Positions 7,476-14,791 of a stretch of DNA of 18,842 bases are shown piece after piece. Source of the DNA: VFBF01 sp964530695 (GTDB lineage Bacteria > Pseudomonadota > Alphaproteobacteria > Caulobacterales > Aquidulcibacteraceae); assembly GCA_964530695.1 (NCBI GenBank), contig CAZGYQ010000070.1:1-18842 (forward strand). Direction: 5' to 3'. Under the pieces are notes generated by a model that saw nothing but the letters and a program-made list of their open reading frames with translations, made no database searches and was not told the origin of the DNA. The position numbers and the translations under genes were made by a program. Numbering within the stretch: the stretch's first letter is position 1; each line of letters opens with the position of its first letter.

Positions 7476-8166
7476 AGTCTTCGTAGTCGCCGATCCACCG
7501 CTCGGTGAACGCGCCGATGCCGCGCTCAAGATCAACGAAGTGAATTTCGTAAATCCAGTAGCGCCGCCGTCCCTCTGCGTCGGACTCGCGCATGGCGAGA
7601 TGATTGTCCGGGTGGATGTAGTTTTCCACCTGCGTGCCCTGGACGCGCAGGTGAGGAAAAGCGCCGATCAGATGTCCGCAATGCGGCCCGCCGCACGCCC
7701 ATCCCATGCGCTGGGCCACGCTGGCGGTGAATGCAAAAAGCTCGGCGCCCGTCAGCGCGCCGCGGCGCCGGTGGAAGTAGGCATGTCCCTCCGCCCATGC
7801 CGCCTCGACATCGTGCTTGAGTGCGTGCTTGCGTGCGTCATGGCCGATGACGTAGGTGCGCCCGACATCGGCTTCCCAATCGCCGAATACAGGCCCCAGA
7901 TCGACGAACAGGATGTCGTCGGTTTCTATCGTGCGATTGGGCGGCGTCTCCCGGAAGGGTTGAAGCGTGTTCTCGCCAGCGCGAACCACGCGCTTGTGCC
8001 AGTAGCGCTGTAGGCCGAACATCTCTTCCGCAAGCGCGTGAATTTCCTCGCTCAGTTCTTCCTCGGTCGGCCCCGCCCTGATGAGGCCGCGCGATTCGAC
8101 CGCGGCGAGCAGCGAAAAGCCCTTGTCCTCTGCGCGCCGCAGCTGCGTGAGCACATCCCTGTTCAT
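7474..8166 (-). CDS. M24-family (creatinase/aminopeptidase-fold) metallohydrolase
   Basis: The 230-residue protein is essentially one pita-bread domain. All five expected metal ligands can be seen: D89 (ILFVDLGPVFG), D100 (WEADVGRTYVIG), H165 (CGGPHCGHLIGAFPH), E207 (WIYEIHF) and E222 (GAFTERWIGD). M24 enzymes cleave X-Pro bonds, initiator methionine, creatine or ectoine-like C-N bonds. There is no N-terminal creatinase domain, so it is shorter than prolidase or Xaa-Pro aminopeptidase P; the first 60 residues resemble the helical entry of the M24 domain. The start at 8166 has GGGAG a few bases upstream. It lies 40 bp after the DUF2817 peptidase gene on the same strand, probably one operon, and converges on TBDR2-MFS. 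No signal peptide is seen, so it is probably cytoplasmic. Substrate unknown. Confidence 0.88.
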   Translation of the reverse strand: MNRDVLTQLRRAEDKGFSLLAAVESRGLIRAGPTEEELSEEIHALAEEMFGLQRYWHKRVVRAGENTLQPFRETPPNRTIETDDILFVDLGPVFGDWEADVGRTYVIGHDARKHALKHDVEAAWAEGHAYFHRRRGALTGAELFAFTASVAQRMGWACGGPHCGHLIGAFPHLRVQGTQVENYIHPDNHLAMRESDAEGRRRYWIYEIHFVDLERGIGAFTERWIGDYED

Positions 8167-8206
8167 TTGCGGCTCCCTGAAAGCGGCGCCCTTGCTTCGG
8201 CGGCGA

Positions 8207-9343
8207 TCATTTCCAGTCCGCCAGTCCGGTCAGCGAGGACGCGCAGACGCGCCGGGCGTGGCGGGCCACGGAGCGTTCCCAACTTGCCTCGCGCGGGGCG
8301 AAAAAGGCGCGCATCTGCGCGCGCCAATAGCCCGTGGATGGATCATCCGCGGGTGCGGTGAAGGTCAGCCAGTGATCGAGCACGACGGCCTGGAGAATGC
8401 TCTCCAGCGGCATTGTGCCGAATTCGATGACGCCGCCGGCGATCTCGGCGTGCGACGCCTCCTCGACAAGGCAGCACCAGGCCGATCCGGTGATGTCTGG
8501 CGATGGCGACGTTTCGCCCGCCGCCGACCAGCTCTCGGCGCCGCGGCGGACCAAATCCGCGCCCCACCAGGCGCTGGTCAACTGGAAGGCGCGCGTGTTC
8601 TCGCCGCAGAAGCACAGGGTGAAGAGATCGCCGTAGGGACCAAGTCCAGTGTGCCAATCGAGCGAGGCGATGCGGCTGGCGCGCGCAAGATATTCGCGAA
8701 CGACCTTGCGGAAACAGAGATTGGACCAGGACGGCGCCTTGCCGCCAAACTTGATGCCTCGGGGCGTGTTGTATTGACCTCCCGCTAGCGCATCCATGAA
8801 GCGTTTGGCGCCGACTTGCTTGCGCAAGGCGAAGATATCCCGGGTCGCCTGTCCGAGCGCGCCGAATGACATCTCTTGAATGTCGAGAATGGCGGCGAAC
8901 GCGTGGTGCAGGGGATCTTCCGGCGGGGCTGGCCGGGTGAAGTCCATGAAGTTGCGATTGATGTCGATGCCGTCTTCGTTGCGCTGGGAATCGCGCGACC
9001 ATGCATACGGGTTGAGACCATGCAGGATGACGATGGCCACATGTGGCGGCAAGCGTTCAGGCAGGCCGTGCTTGAGAAAGGCGATCTGCGCCGCCGACCC
9101 CGAATAGCCCTCGACGCCATGGGTCCCGCACACCATGAATAGCACGTTGCTGGCGTCCTTGGATCCAAGGCGCGCGACGTCGATGCACAGCGGCCCTCCC
9201 GAAGGGCAATGGGCGCTCGGGTGCGTCATCGTCTCGATTTCGGCGCCTGCCTCCATCGCCGCGGTGAGGAACATGCCGCGGGCGTGGGCATAGGATTCGG
9301 CAAAGCAGTCCACAATGACGCCCTTTCGATGCGCGCGCGCCAT
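8207..9343 (-). CDS. DUF2817 / M14-like zinc carboxypeptidase
   Basis: The product has 378 residues from the ATG at 9343. The zinc and catalytic signature of M14-like DUF2817 proteins is visible: H75 and E78 in CGTHGVEGYSG, R121 and DINRNF (127-132) as substrate-carboxylate contacts, H231 in SLDWHTGLGPYG, and the putative catalytic E307 in GVIEFGTMP. The usual DUF2817 opening (FAESYAHARGMFLTAA) is present. It should hydrolyse a C-terminal or side-chain amide in the cytoplasm, as no signal peptide follows the chosen start. The frame is open back to 9550, but those residues cross an AT-rich palindrome and are not family-like. No clear Shine-Dalgarno precedes ATG 9343. With the downstream M24 gene it forms a two-hydrolase operon, converging on the transport genes. 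Confidence 0.87.
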   Translation of the reverse strand: MARAHRKGVIVDCFAESYAHARGMFLTAAMEAGAEIETMTHPSAHCPSGGPLCIDVARLGSKDASNVLFMVCGTHGVEGYSGSAAQIAFLKHGLPERLPPHVAIVILHGLNPYAWSRDSQRNEDGIDINRNFMDFTRPAPPEDPLHHAFAAILDIQEMSFGALGQATRDIFALRKQVGAKRFMDALAGGQYNTPRGIKFGGKAPSWSNLCFRKVVREYLARASRIASLDWHTGLGPYGDLFTLCFCGENTRAFQLTSAWWGADLVRRGAESWSAAGETSPSPDITGSAWCCLVEEASHAEIAGGVIEFGTMPLESILQAVVLDHWLTFTAPADDPSTGYWRAQMRAFFAPREASWERSVARHARRVCASSLTGLADWK

Positions 9344-9370
9344 GGGAAGAACCGCCGGCGCCAGCGACCA

Positions 9371-9396
9371 TGATATTATATATAAATATAATAACA
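9371..9396. promoter_or_regulatory. AT-rich palindrome upstream of the hydrolase operon
   Basis: TATTATAT (9374-9381) and ATATAATA (9386-9393) are perfect inverted arms around ATAA. Allowing one mismatch, the dyad extends to 11-bp arms (9371-9396). It lies 28 bp before the DUF2817 start and contains TATAAT on the minus strand (9375-9380), a possible -10. It shares the word GATATTAT (9372-9379) with the dyad before TBDR2 (3836-3843). A common regulator is possible but the half-sites are arranged differently in the two places. Confidence 0.5.
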
Positions 9397-9645
9397 AGTG
9401 GACGCATCCTGCTGCGCCTGGATGACGCGCAGATGGGCGCAAGCGGTGTCCGCCTGAGATATCGGCGTGAAATACGCGAAGCAGTCGCGACGGGCATTGG
9501 CTTCCGCCAGCGCGACGGAACATGCCCAATCCAAGCCGGGGACCGCGCACGGCGCGGGGGCTTGGTCATGGGTATATTTGCCCAAGGCGCAGCGACGCGA
9601 CGCAATTTATCGAAGGGCGCAGTGCGCGCTTTGTCGGGGGTGTGA
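9397..9645. other. Upstream region between hydrolase operon and small gene; no gene recognised
   Basis: This is the rest of the divergent intergenic region. A 69-codon minus-strand frame (9376-9585) and overlapping plus-strand frames are open, but none carries a family motif, and the minus one runs into the AT-rich palindrome. It is probably untranslated leader/promoter DNA for one or both divergent genes. Confidence 0.4.
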
Positions 9646-9864
9646 ATGGAGTTGATCGAACTCGGGGACCGGGACGCCCCGCCTGAGACCGGCGACTGGG
9701 CGCTCATTTATCGTGGTCCGGACGGCGGCTGCCGGATGGCGGTCTATCATCGGGCGGGCGCGAAGACGCCGGCTCCGGTGGCCTCAAGTTTCGAGGAAAC
9801 AGTGCAAGCCGCGCGTCGTTGGGCGCGCGCGCATGCCGCCAAGGTGTATGTGAAGGCGCTTTGA
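9646..9864 (+). CDS. Small hypothetical protein (72 aa)
   Basis: Not recognised. The ATG-initiated frame encodes a soluble-looking protein beginning MELIELGDRDAPPETGDWAL, then IYRGPDGGCRMAVYHRAG, then an alpha-helical, basic C-terminal half (FEETVQAARRWARAHAAKVYVKAL). Codon use is GC-rich at third positions and amino-acid composition is balanced (W, Y, F, E and D all present), unlike the arginine/proline-rich shadow frames around it, which is the main reason for calling it real. There is no signal peptide or membrane segment. A purine run GGGGG lies about 7 bases upstream. It stands alone between the hydrolase operon and a gene-poor stretch. Confidence 0.6.
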   Translation: MELIELGDRDAPPETGDWALIYRGPDGGCRMAVYHRAGAKTPAPVASSFEETVQAARRWARAHAAKVYVKAL

Positions 9865-10215
9865 CGATCGTGGGCGAGGAGGGGCGGCGCCTCGTCTGGA
9901 AACTCGTGTCGTGTCGCGCGCGTTCCGCCTTGCCGCCGTAAGCTGACGCTGGGTCAGCCGGTCATCGACGATCAGCACCAGCGGCTCCATCACGCTTGTC
10001 GACACCGTGCGGGGGGAAGAGGGCGGGGTTGTCGACGCCGGCGCGGATTTCCCTGGAGAGTGGATTTCCTTCGGCGCTGCGCTGGAGGGCGAATTCCGGG
10101 ACTGCTACGCGCGCCAGGGCGTGAATGCGACGGCGCGCATCGGGTTCTGATCGTCGCGCCTTGTCCGCATACCCCGACGCCGCCATAGCTGAAGCGGAAA
10201 CAGAAAGCAGCTTGC
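9865..10215. other. Gene-poor stretch with a possible coding remnant
   Basis: No confident gene. One plus-strand frame, open from 9947 to TGA 10148-10150 (first candidate start GTG 10007), reads TLVDTVRGEEGGVVDAGADF...FRDCYARQGVNATARIGF, with protein-like composition but no recognised family. An overlapping frame around 9943-9990 reads LTLGQPVIDDQHQRL, resembling the first iron-ligand helix of bacteriohemerythrins (ID.QH..L). The two frames are adjacent but out of phase, so this could be a decayed gene, or chance. Confidence 0.3.
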
Positions 10216-10977
10216 ATGAGCGGATTCGATCTTTCGGGACGCACGATCCTCATCACCGGCGCATCGTCAGGCCTCGGACGACGTTTCGCGCGGATCGCGG
10301 CGGCGGCGGGCGCGAAGGTGGTCGCGGCGGCGCGGCGCCTGGACAGGATCGAGGCGCTCGTCGCCGAACTCGGCGCGGACCGTGCGTGCGCGGTGGCGAT
10401 GGACGTGGAGAGCGAAGCCTCCGTCATCGCCGGCTACGACGCGGCGGAAAGGGCGCTCGGCCCGATCGATGCCGTGATCGCCAACGCGGGGATGAATTCG
10501 CAGGCGCTCGCCGCCGACATCGCCATCGAGGAGTTCGACCGGGTGATGAGCGTCAACGTGCGCGGCGCCTTCCTCACCGCGCGGGAAGGCGGACGGCGCA
10601 TGATGGCGGCGGGGTCGAAGGAGACCGGGAGAGGGCGAATCGTGATGATCGCCTCCATCGGCGCCCACAAGGTGCTGCCGGGCCTTACCGCCTACTGCGC
10701 GTCGAAGGCGGCGGTGGCGATGATGGGCAAGTCGCTTGCGCGCGAGTGGATCAACCGCGGGATCAACGTCAACGTTGTCTGCCCCGGGTACATCGAGACC
10801 GAGATCAACGCAGACTGGTTCGCCGAAGAGGGCGGCAAGAAGCAGATGGCGAGCTTTCCGCGTCGGCGCCTGATGGAGGAGAGCGACCTCGACGGCGTCG
10901 TCGGCTTTCTCTGTTCCGATGCATCGCGTGGCGTGACGGGCAGCGTCATCACCATTGACGACGGGCAGTCACTTTAG
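10216..10977 (+). CDS. SDR-family NAD(P)-dependent oxidoreductase (SDR1)
   Basis: The 253-residue protein is a classical short-chain dehydrogenase. The dinucleotide motif TGASSGLG is at residues 14-21, NAG at 90-92, the catalytic serine at about S147 (MIASIGA), and the YxxxK pair at Y160/K164 (AYCASKAA). PGYIETEIN follows the active site, and the C-terminus GSVITIDDGQSL is the usual SDR end. It should interconvert a hydroxy and a keto group in the cytoplasm. The sequence alone does not identify the substrate, although enzymes of this shape include 3-oxoacyl-ACP and 3-hydroxyacyl-CoA-type reductases. The ribosome site is weak (AAGCAGC). The last 9 bp overlap the 3' end of convergent purD. The gene after a short gap is on the other strand, so it is probably a single-gene transcript. 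Confidence 0.92.
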   Translation: MSGFDLSGRTILITGASSGLGRRFARIAAAAGAKVVAAARRLDRIEALVAELGADRACAVAMDVESEASVIAGYDAAERALGPIDAVIANAGMNSQALAADIAIEEFDRVMSVNVRGAFLTAREGGRRMMAAGSKETGRGRIVMIASIGAHKVLPGLTAYCASKAAVAMMGKSLAREWINRGINVNVVCPGYIETEINADWFAEEGGKKQMASFPRRRLMEESDLDGVVGFLCSDASRGVTGSVITIDDGQSL

Positions 10978-12240
10978 CGCGCGCCAGCCGATGTCGGTGC
11001 GGCAGAAACCGCCGGGCCAGTCGATGGCGGCGACGGCGGCGTAGGCGCGATTGACCGCCTCGCGCAGCGTGGCGCCGGTCGCGGTGACGTTGAGCACGCG
11101 GCCCCCTGCTGCGCGCAGCAGCCCATCTTCGTCGAGGCGCGTGCCGGCGTGGAAGATCTCCACATCCTCGAAGTCTGCATTCGCCAGTCCGCGGATGATC
11201 GAGCCGGACAGCGGCGTTTCGGGATAGCCTTGCGCCGCGAGCACGACCGTCACGGCGGGGCGGGCGCCAAAGCCGAGCGGCGGCGCGGCCGACAGATCGC
11301 CTTTTGCGGCGGCGAGCAGCACGGGCGCGAGATCGCCGTCGAGGCGGCGCATCAGCGTCTGGCATTCGGGATCGCCGAAGCGCGTATTGAACTCGATGAG
11401 CTTTGCGCCTTCCGGCGTCACCATCACGCCTGCGAAGAGAACGCCCACGAACGGCGCACCCTCGCTCGCCATCCCGCGCACGGCGGGGAGGAAGATCTTC
11501 TCCATCGCCTCGGCGATCACCGCGTCGGTGACGACGGGCGCCGGCGAATAGGCGCCCATGCCGCCGGTGTTGGGGCCCTTGTCGCCGTCGAAGGCGCGCT
11601 TGTGATCTTGCGCTGCGCCGAAAAACACCGCCGTCTTGCCGTCGCAGAGTGCAAACAGGCTCGCTTCCTCGCCCGGCAGGAATTCCTCGATGACGATGCG
11701 TTGGCCGGCCGTGCCGAATTTCCTGAGGAACAGAATCTGGTCGACGGCTTCATCCGCTTCGCGGCGTGTTTCAGCGATGACGACGCCCTTGCCGGCGGCG
11801 AGACCGTCGGCCTTGATCACGAACGGCGGTTCGCGCGTTCCAAGATAGGCCTTCGCGTGGATCGCGTCGTCGAACACGCGGAAGTCGGCGGTGGGGATCG
11901 CGTGGCGTGCGCAGAAGTCCTTGGTGAACGCCTTCGACGTCTCAAGCTGCGCGGCTTTCTGCGAGGGGCCGAAGCAGGGGATGCCGATCGCCGCGAGACG
12001 ATCCGCGAGGCCAGCCTCAAGCGTGCTCTCCGGTCCCACCACGACAAGGTCGATCTGTTCGCGCGCCGCCAGCGCCGCAAGCTCCGCCGCATCGGTCGCC
12101 GGGACGTTCACGCACCGGCCGATCCGGGCGAGCCCCGGATTGCCCGGCGCGGCGACAATGGCGCTCACCAGCGGGCTTTGCGCGAGCTTCCAGCCAAGGG
12201 CATGCTCCCGCCCGCCCGAGCCGACGATCATAATCTTCAT
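10969..12240 (-). CDS. purD: Phosphoribosylamine-glycine ligase (GAR synthetase)
   Basis: The 423-residue product has normal PurD length. It catalyses ATP-dependent joining of 5-phosphoribosylamine and glycine, the second step of de novo purine synthesis, in the cytoplasm. Diagnostic segments in order are MKIMIVGSGGREHALGWKL at the N-terminus, NPGLARIG, DLVVVGPESTLEAGLADRL, FGPSQKAAQLETSKAFTKDF, the ATP-grasp VIKADGLAAGKGVVIAET, IEEFLPGEEASLFAL, the PurD signature FDGDKGPNTGGMGAYSP, and the metal/ATP-binding EFNTRFGDPECQ. The frame is open 16 codons further back (to 12288), but MKIMIVGSGG is the conserved N-terminus, so ATG 12240 is chosen; no strong Shine-Dalgarno is seen. Its TGA lies within SDR1 (9-bp convergent overlap). 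Upstream is a hairpin-rich region shared with divergent SDR2. Confidence 0.97.
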   Translation of the reverse strand: MKIMIVGSGGREHALGWKLAQSPLVSAIVAAPGNPGLARIGRCVNVPATDAAELAALAAREQIDLVVVGPESTLEAGLADRLAAIGIPCFGPSQKAAQLETSKAFTKDFCARHAIPTADFRVFDDAIHAKAYLGTREPPFVIKADGLAAGKGVVIAETRREADEAVDQILFLRKFGTAGQRIVIEEFLPGEEASLFALCDGKTAVFFGAAQDHKRAFDGDKGPNTGGMGAYSPAPVVTDAVIAEAMEKIFLPAVRGMASEGAPFVGVLFAGVMVTPEGAKLIEFNTRFGDPECQTLMRRLDGDLAPVLLAAAKGDLSAAPPLGFGARPAVTVVLAAQGYPETPLSGSIIRGLANADFEDVEIFHAGTRLDEDGLLRAAGGRVLNVTATGATLREAVNRAYAAVAAIDWPGGFCRTDIGWRALK

Positions 12241-12304
12241 GTCGGCCCGCTTGCGGCGCCGCGAACAGGCCGTCAAGGTCGACCTCAATGCAGCGCCCCC
12301 ATCC

Positions 12305-12414
12305 CCGGCTTCGCCGGTACTTCCCCCGCGCGCGGGGGAAGAAACGCGCCGGCGCCTTTCCTCCTCCGTACAGCGCAGCGAAACGGGGGAGGTGGCAGTC
12401 GCGATCCGCGACTG
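12305..12414. repeat. Cluster of four hairpins in the purD/SDR2 divergent region
   Basis: Four inverted repeats are packed in about 110 bp. The first is CCGGC/GCCGG with loop TTC (12305-12317). The second is a perfect 22-bp palindrome with 11-bp arms CTTCCCCCGCG/CGCGGGGGAAG (12320-12341). The third is CCTCCTCCGT/ACGGGGGAGG with one mismatch and a 13-base loop (12360-12392). The fourth is CAGTCGCG/CGCGACTG with loop ATC (12396-12414). The combination looks like a mosaic of mobile palindromic intergenic elements rather than a promoter. It leaves only about 25-65 bp on either side for the starts of purD and SDR2. Confidence 0.7.
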
Positions 12415-12451
12415 ACGGAGGGGGCGTGCCTACAAGACTGGGAGAAAATCC

Positions 12452-13246
12452 ATGCCCCGCGCCAATGGCCGCAAATCGATCTTCATCACCGGCGCCGCGT
12501 CCGGCATCGGCCGCGCGACCGCGCGCAAGTTCGCGAAGGAAGGCTGGTTCGTCGGCGCGTTCGACGTGAACGCCGAGGGACTTGATGCGCTCAAGGCGGA
12601 ACTTGGCGCCGACAACATCTTCACCCGCACGCTCGACGTGACCGACCGCACCGACTACGCTGCCGCAATCGCCGCGTTCGGCGCCGAGACGGGCGGCGCG
12701 ATGGACGTGCTGTTCAACAACGCTGGCATCGGTCGCGGCGGCCCGTTTGCGGACCAGCCGTGGGAAGACGTGCTCGCGGTCGTCAACGTCAACTTCATCG
12801 GCGTGATGAACGGCATCCATCTTGCCTTGCCGCTCCTGAAGGCGACGCCGAACTCCCTGTGCTTCACGACCTCGTCGTCATCGGCGACCTACGGCATTCC
12901 CGGGATCGCGGTGTATTCGGCGACGAAACATGCGGTGAAGGGGCTCACCGAGGCGCTTGCGGTGGAGTTCAAGCAGTACGGCATCCGCGCCGCCGATACG
13001 CTGCCTGGCCTGATCGACACCGCGATCCTGCCGCCCGAAGCCAAGACCACCGCGCCGAGCGAGGGCATGTTCCGTCTCATCCAGCCGACGGAAGTCGCCG
13101 ACGCCGTGTGGGCCGCCTACACGACCGACAAGATTCACTGGTACGTGCCGCCGGAAATCTTCGAACTCGACAAGATGGCCACGCTCACGCCTGAAGCGAC
13201 CCGCGACCAGATGGGGTCGATGACGGGATTCATCGCGGCGCCCTGA
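12452..13246 (+). CDS. SDR-family oxidoreductase (SDR2)
   Basis: The 264-residue protein is a classical SDR. TGAASGIG is at residues 13-20 (IFITGAASGIGRATA), NNAG at 89-92, a serine-rich TTSSSSATYG at 139-148 containing the catalytic serine, and Y155/K159 in VYSATKHAVKG. After the active site come ADTLPGLIDTAILP and a C-terminal region WYVPPEIFELDKMATLTPEATR. The lack of the usual GxxxxVDGG ending suggests the membrane-peripheral or broad-specificity SDR group rather than FabG. It is presumably a cytoplasmic NAD(P)(H)-dependent oxidoreductase of unknown substrate. The start is supported by GGGAGA at 12440-12445, six bases before the ATG. It is divergent from purD and its 3' end faces the GH1 gene 45 bp away. 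Confidence 0.92.
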   Translation: MPRANGRKSIFITGAASGIGRATARKFAKEGWFVGAFDVNAEGLDALKAELGADNIFTRTLDVTDRTDYAAAIAAFGAETGGAMDVLFNNAGIGRGGPFADQPWEDVLAVVNVNFIGVMNGIHLALPLLKATPNSLCFTTSSSSATYGIPGIAVYSATKHAVKGLTEALAVEFKQYGIRAADTLPGLIDTAILPPEAKTTAPSEGMFRLIQPTEVADAVWAAYTTDKIHWYVPPEIFELDKMATLTPEATRDQMGSMTGFIAAP

Positions 13247-13291
13247 TCAAGGATAGCCGAGCGCACGCATTCCGTGGCGCATTGCGGGGTT

Positions 13292-14746
13292 TCAGGCGGC
13301 CTTGTCCAGCACGCCGCTCTCCGCGAGCGCCTTCATCCACGCGTAGGACGACTTCGGCGTGCGCAGGCCGGTGTCACGGTTCATGCCGACGAGGCCGAAC
13401 TTCGATGTAAAGCCGAGCGCCCATTCCCAGTTGTCGATGAGCGACCAGTGGAAGTAGCCGCCGATCCTGCCGCCCGCCTCCATGGCGCTTCTCACCGCCT
13501 CGAGATGCTTGCGCAGATAGTCGATGCGGAAGCCATCTTCGATCACGGCGGGGCCGTTGGAGAAGGGATCGGAACAACCGTTCTCGGTGATGTAGACGAG
13601 CGGATTTTCGTACTGCGTGCGCAGGCGCTCAAGCATTTCATAGAGGCCGGAGGGATCGATCTCGCGGCCGAAGGCGTCGCGCGGCGTGTCGGCCGGCGGC
13701 GCGCCGGCGGCGATGCGCGAGGGGCTTGAGAGGTCGAGCTTGATGTAGGCCGGGGAATAATAGTTCACGCCGATGAAATCGGCGGGTTGCTTTGTGATCG
13801 CGAGATCGTCGGCCTGCAACGCTTCGCCGATGGTGTCGAGCGCGCCTTCCGGATACGCGCCGCGCAGCAGCGGATCAAGGAAAGCGCCGTTCCACAGCGC
13901 GTCAAATCCGTCGGCCGCCGGGCGGTTTGCGAGCATCGCGGGGCCGGCTTCGGGACGCGCGGGCATCAACGCCATGGTCGTGCCGACACGCAGGTCCCCG
14001 TGGGCCGCGCGCAGCGCCTGCATGGCGAGGCCCTGGCCCAGATTCTGGTGATGGATGACCGGGCCGAGGAGACTTGCGTCCTTCAGGCCCGGCGCGTGTT
14101 CGCCGGTCACGTGGCCGAGCACGGCGTGCACGGCGGCCTCGTTGAGCACGATGAAGTTCTTCACCCGGTCGCCGATCTTGGTGGCGACGATCCCCGCGTA
14201 GTCGGCAAGCCGCTGCGCGGTCTCGCGATTGGCCCAGCCGCCGTTCGCCTGCAACGCCTGCGGCAGGTCCCAGTGGAAGAGCGTCGCCCATGGCGTCACG
14301 CCCTGCGCGAGAAGCGCGTCGGCGAGCCGGGAATAATAGTCGAGCCCTTTGTCGTTCGCCGCGCCCGCGCCGGTCGGCTGCACGCGCGGCCAGGCGATGG
14401 AGAAGCGGTAGTTCTTCAGGCTCGCGCCCGAAAGCAGCGCGGCGTCTTCCGCGTACCGGCGATAGGAATCGCACGCGATCGCGGGCAGCGAATGATCGAC
14501 GATCTTGCCATCGATGCGCGCGAAGACGTCCCACACGCTTTCGCCGCGCCCGTCGGCGTCGAGGGAGCCTTCGATCTGGTAGGCGGCGGAGGCCGCGCCC
14601 CACAGGAAGTCCTTCGGAAACTGGCGTGATTTTGGCGCGGGCATCTGCAGCGGCGCAGGCGCGCAGCCGGAAAGGTTCGCAAGCGTCACGGCGCCGACAC
14701 CGGCGAGGAGGGCCCGGCGGTGCAACTGAAAGTGGCGTGAAGTCAT
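13292..14746 (-). CDS. GH1 beta-glucosidase, predicted Tat-exported lipoprotein
   Basis: The 484-residue protein is a family 1 glycoside hydrolase with FLWGAASAAYQIEG (47-60), YRFSIAWPRVQP (113-124), LFHWDLPQAL (156-165), the acid/base region FIVLNEA (E203), FIGVNYYSP (324-332), the nucleophile segment VYITENG (E388) and SLIDNWEWALGFTSKFGL (435-452). Both catalytic glutamates are present, but the usual NEP is NEA. The N-terminus LHRRALLAGVGAVTLANLSGC has an arginine pair followed by a hydrophobic core and a lipobox (LSGC, Cys28), indicating Tat export and lipid anchoring, unusual for GH1 enzymes, which are mostly cytoplasmic. The start at 14746 is preceded by GGGGGAAA. It is last gene of the minus-strand cluster, 45 bp after the methyltransferase. 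Likely substrate: short beta-glucosides in the periplasm or at the outer membrane. Confidence 0.94.
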   Translation of the reverse strand: MTSRHFQLHRRALLAGVGAVTLANLSGCAPAPLQMPAPKSRQFPKDFLWGAASAAYQIEGSLDADGRGESVWDVFARIDGKIVDHSLPAIACDSYRRYAEDAALLSGASLKNYRFSIAWPRVQPTGAGAANDKGLDYYSRLADALLAQGVTPWATLFHWDLPQALQANGGWANRETAQRLADYAGIVATKIGDRVKNFIVLNEAAVHAVLGHVTGEHAPGLKDASLLGPVIHHQNLGQGLAMQALRAAHGDLRVGTTMALMPARPEAGPAMLANRPAADGFDALWNGAFLDPLLRGAYPEGALDTIGEALQADDLAITKQPADFIGVNYYSPAYIKLDLSSPSRIAAGAPPADTPRDAFGREIDPSGLYEMLERLRTQYENPLVYITENGCSDPFSNGPAVIEDGFRIDYLRKHLEAVRSAMEAGGRIGGYFHWSLIDNWEWALGFTSKFGLVGMNRDTGLRTPKSSYAWMKALAESGVLDKAA

Positions 14747-14791
14747 CTGTTTCCCCCGGACGTGTTGTAATCTGGCGCGCAGCGTCGTCCG

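Noticed and set aside
9376..9585. 69-codon minus-strand frame upstream of the DUF2817 gene
   Set aside because: It ends in the AT-rich palindrome, has no motif and lies in the presumed promoter region.
9784..10005. Minus-strand frame beginning with a response-regulator-like PLVLIVDDRLTQRQ
   Set aside because: Only about 12 residues resemble a receiver domain. The rest is arginine-rich and it overlaps the 9646-9864 gene, so it is probably chance.
11149..12585. 478-codon plus-strand frame covering purD antisense
   Set aside because: purD on the minus strand is unmistakable. The plus frame is R/A/G/H-rich and runs through the hairpin cluster.
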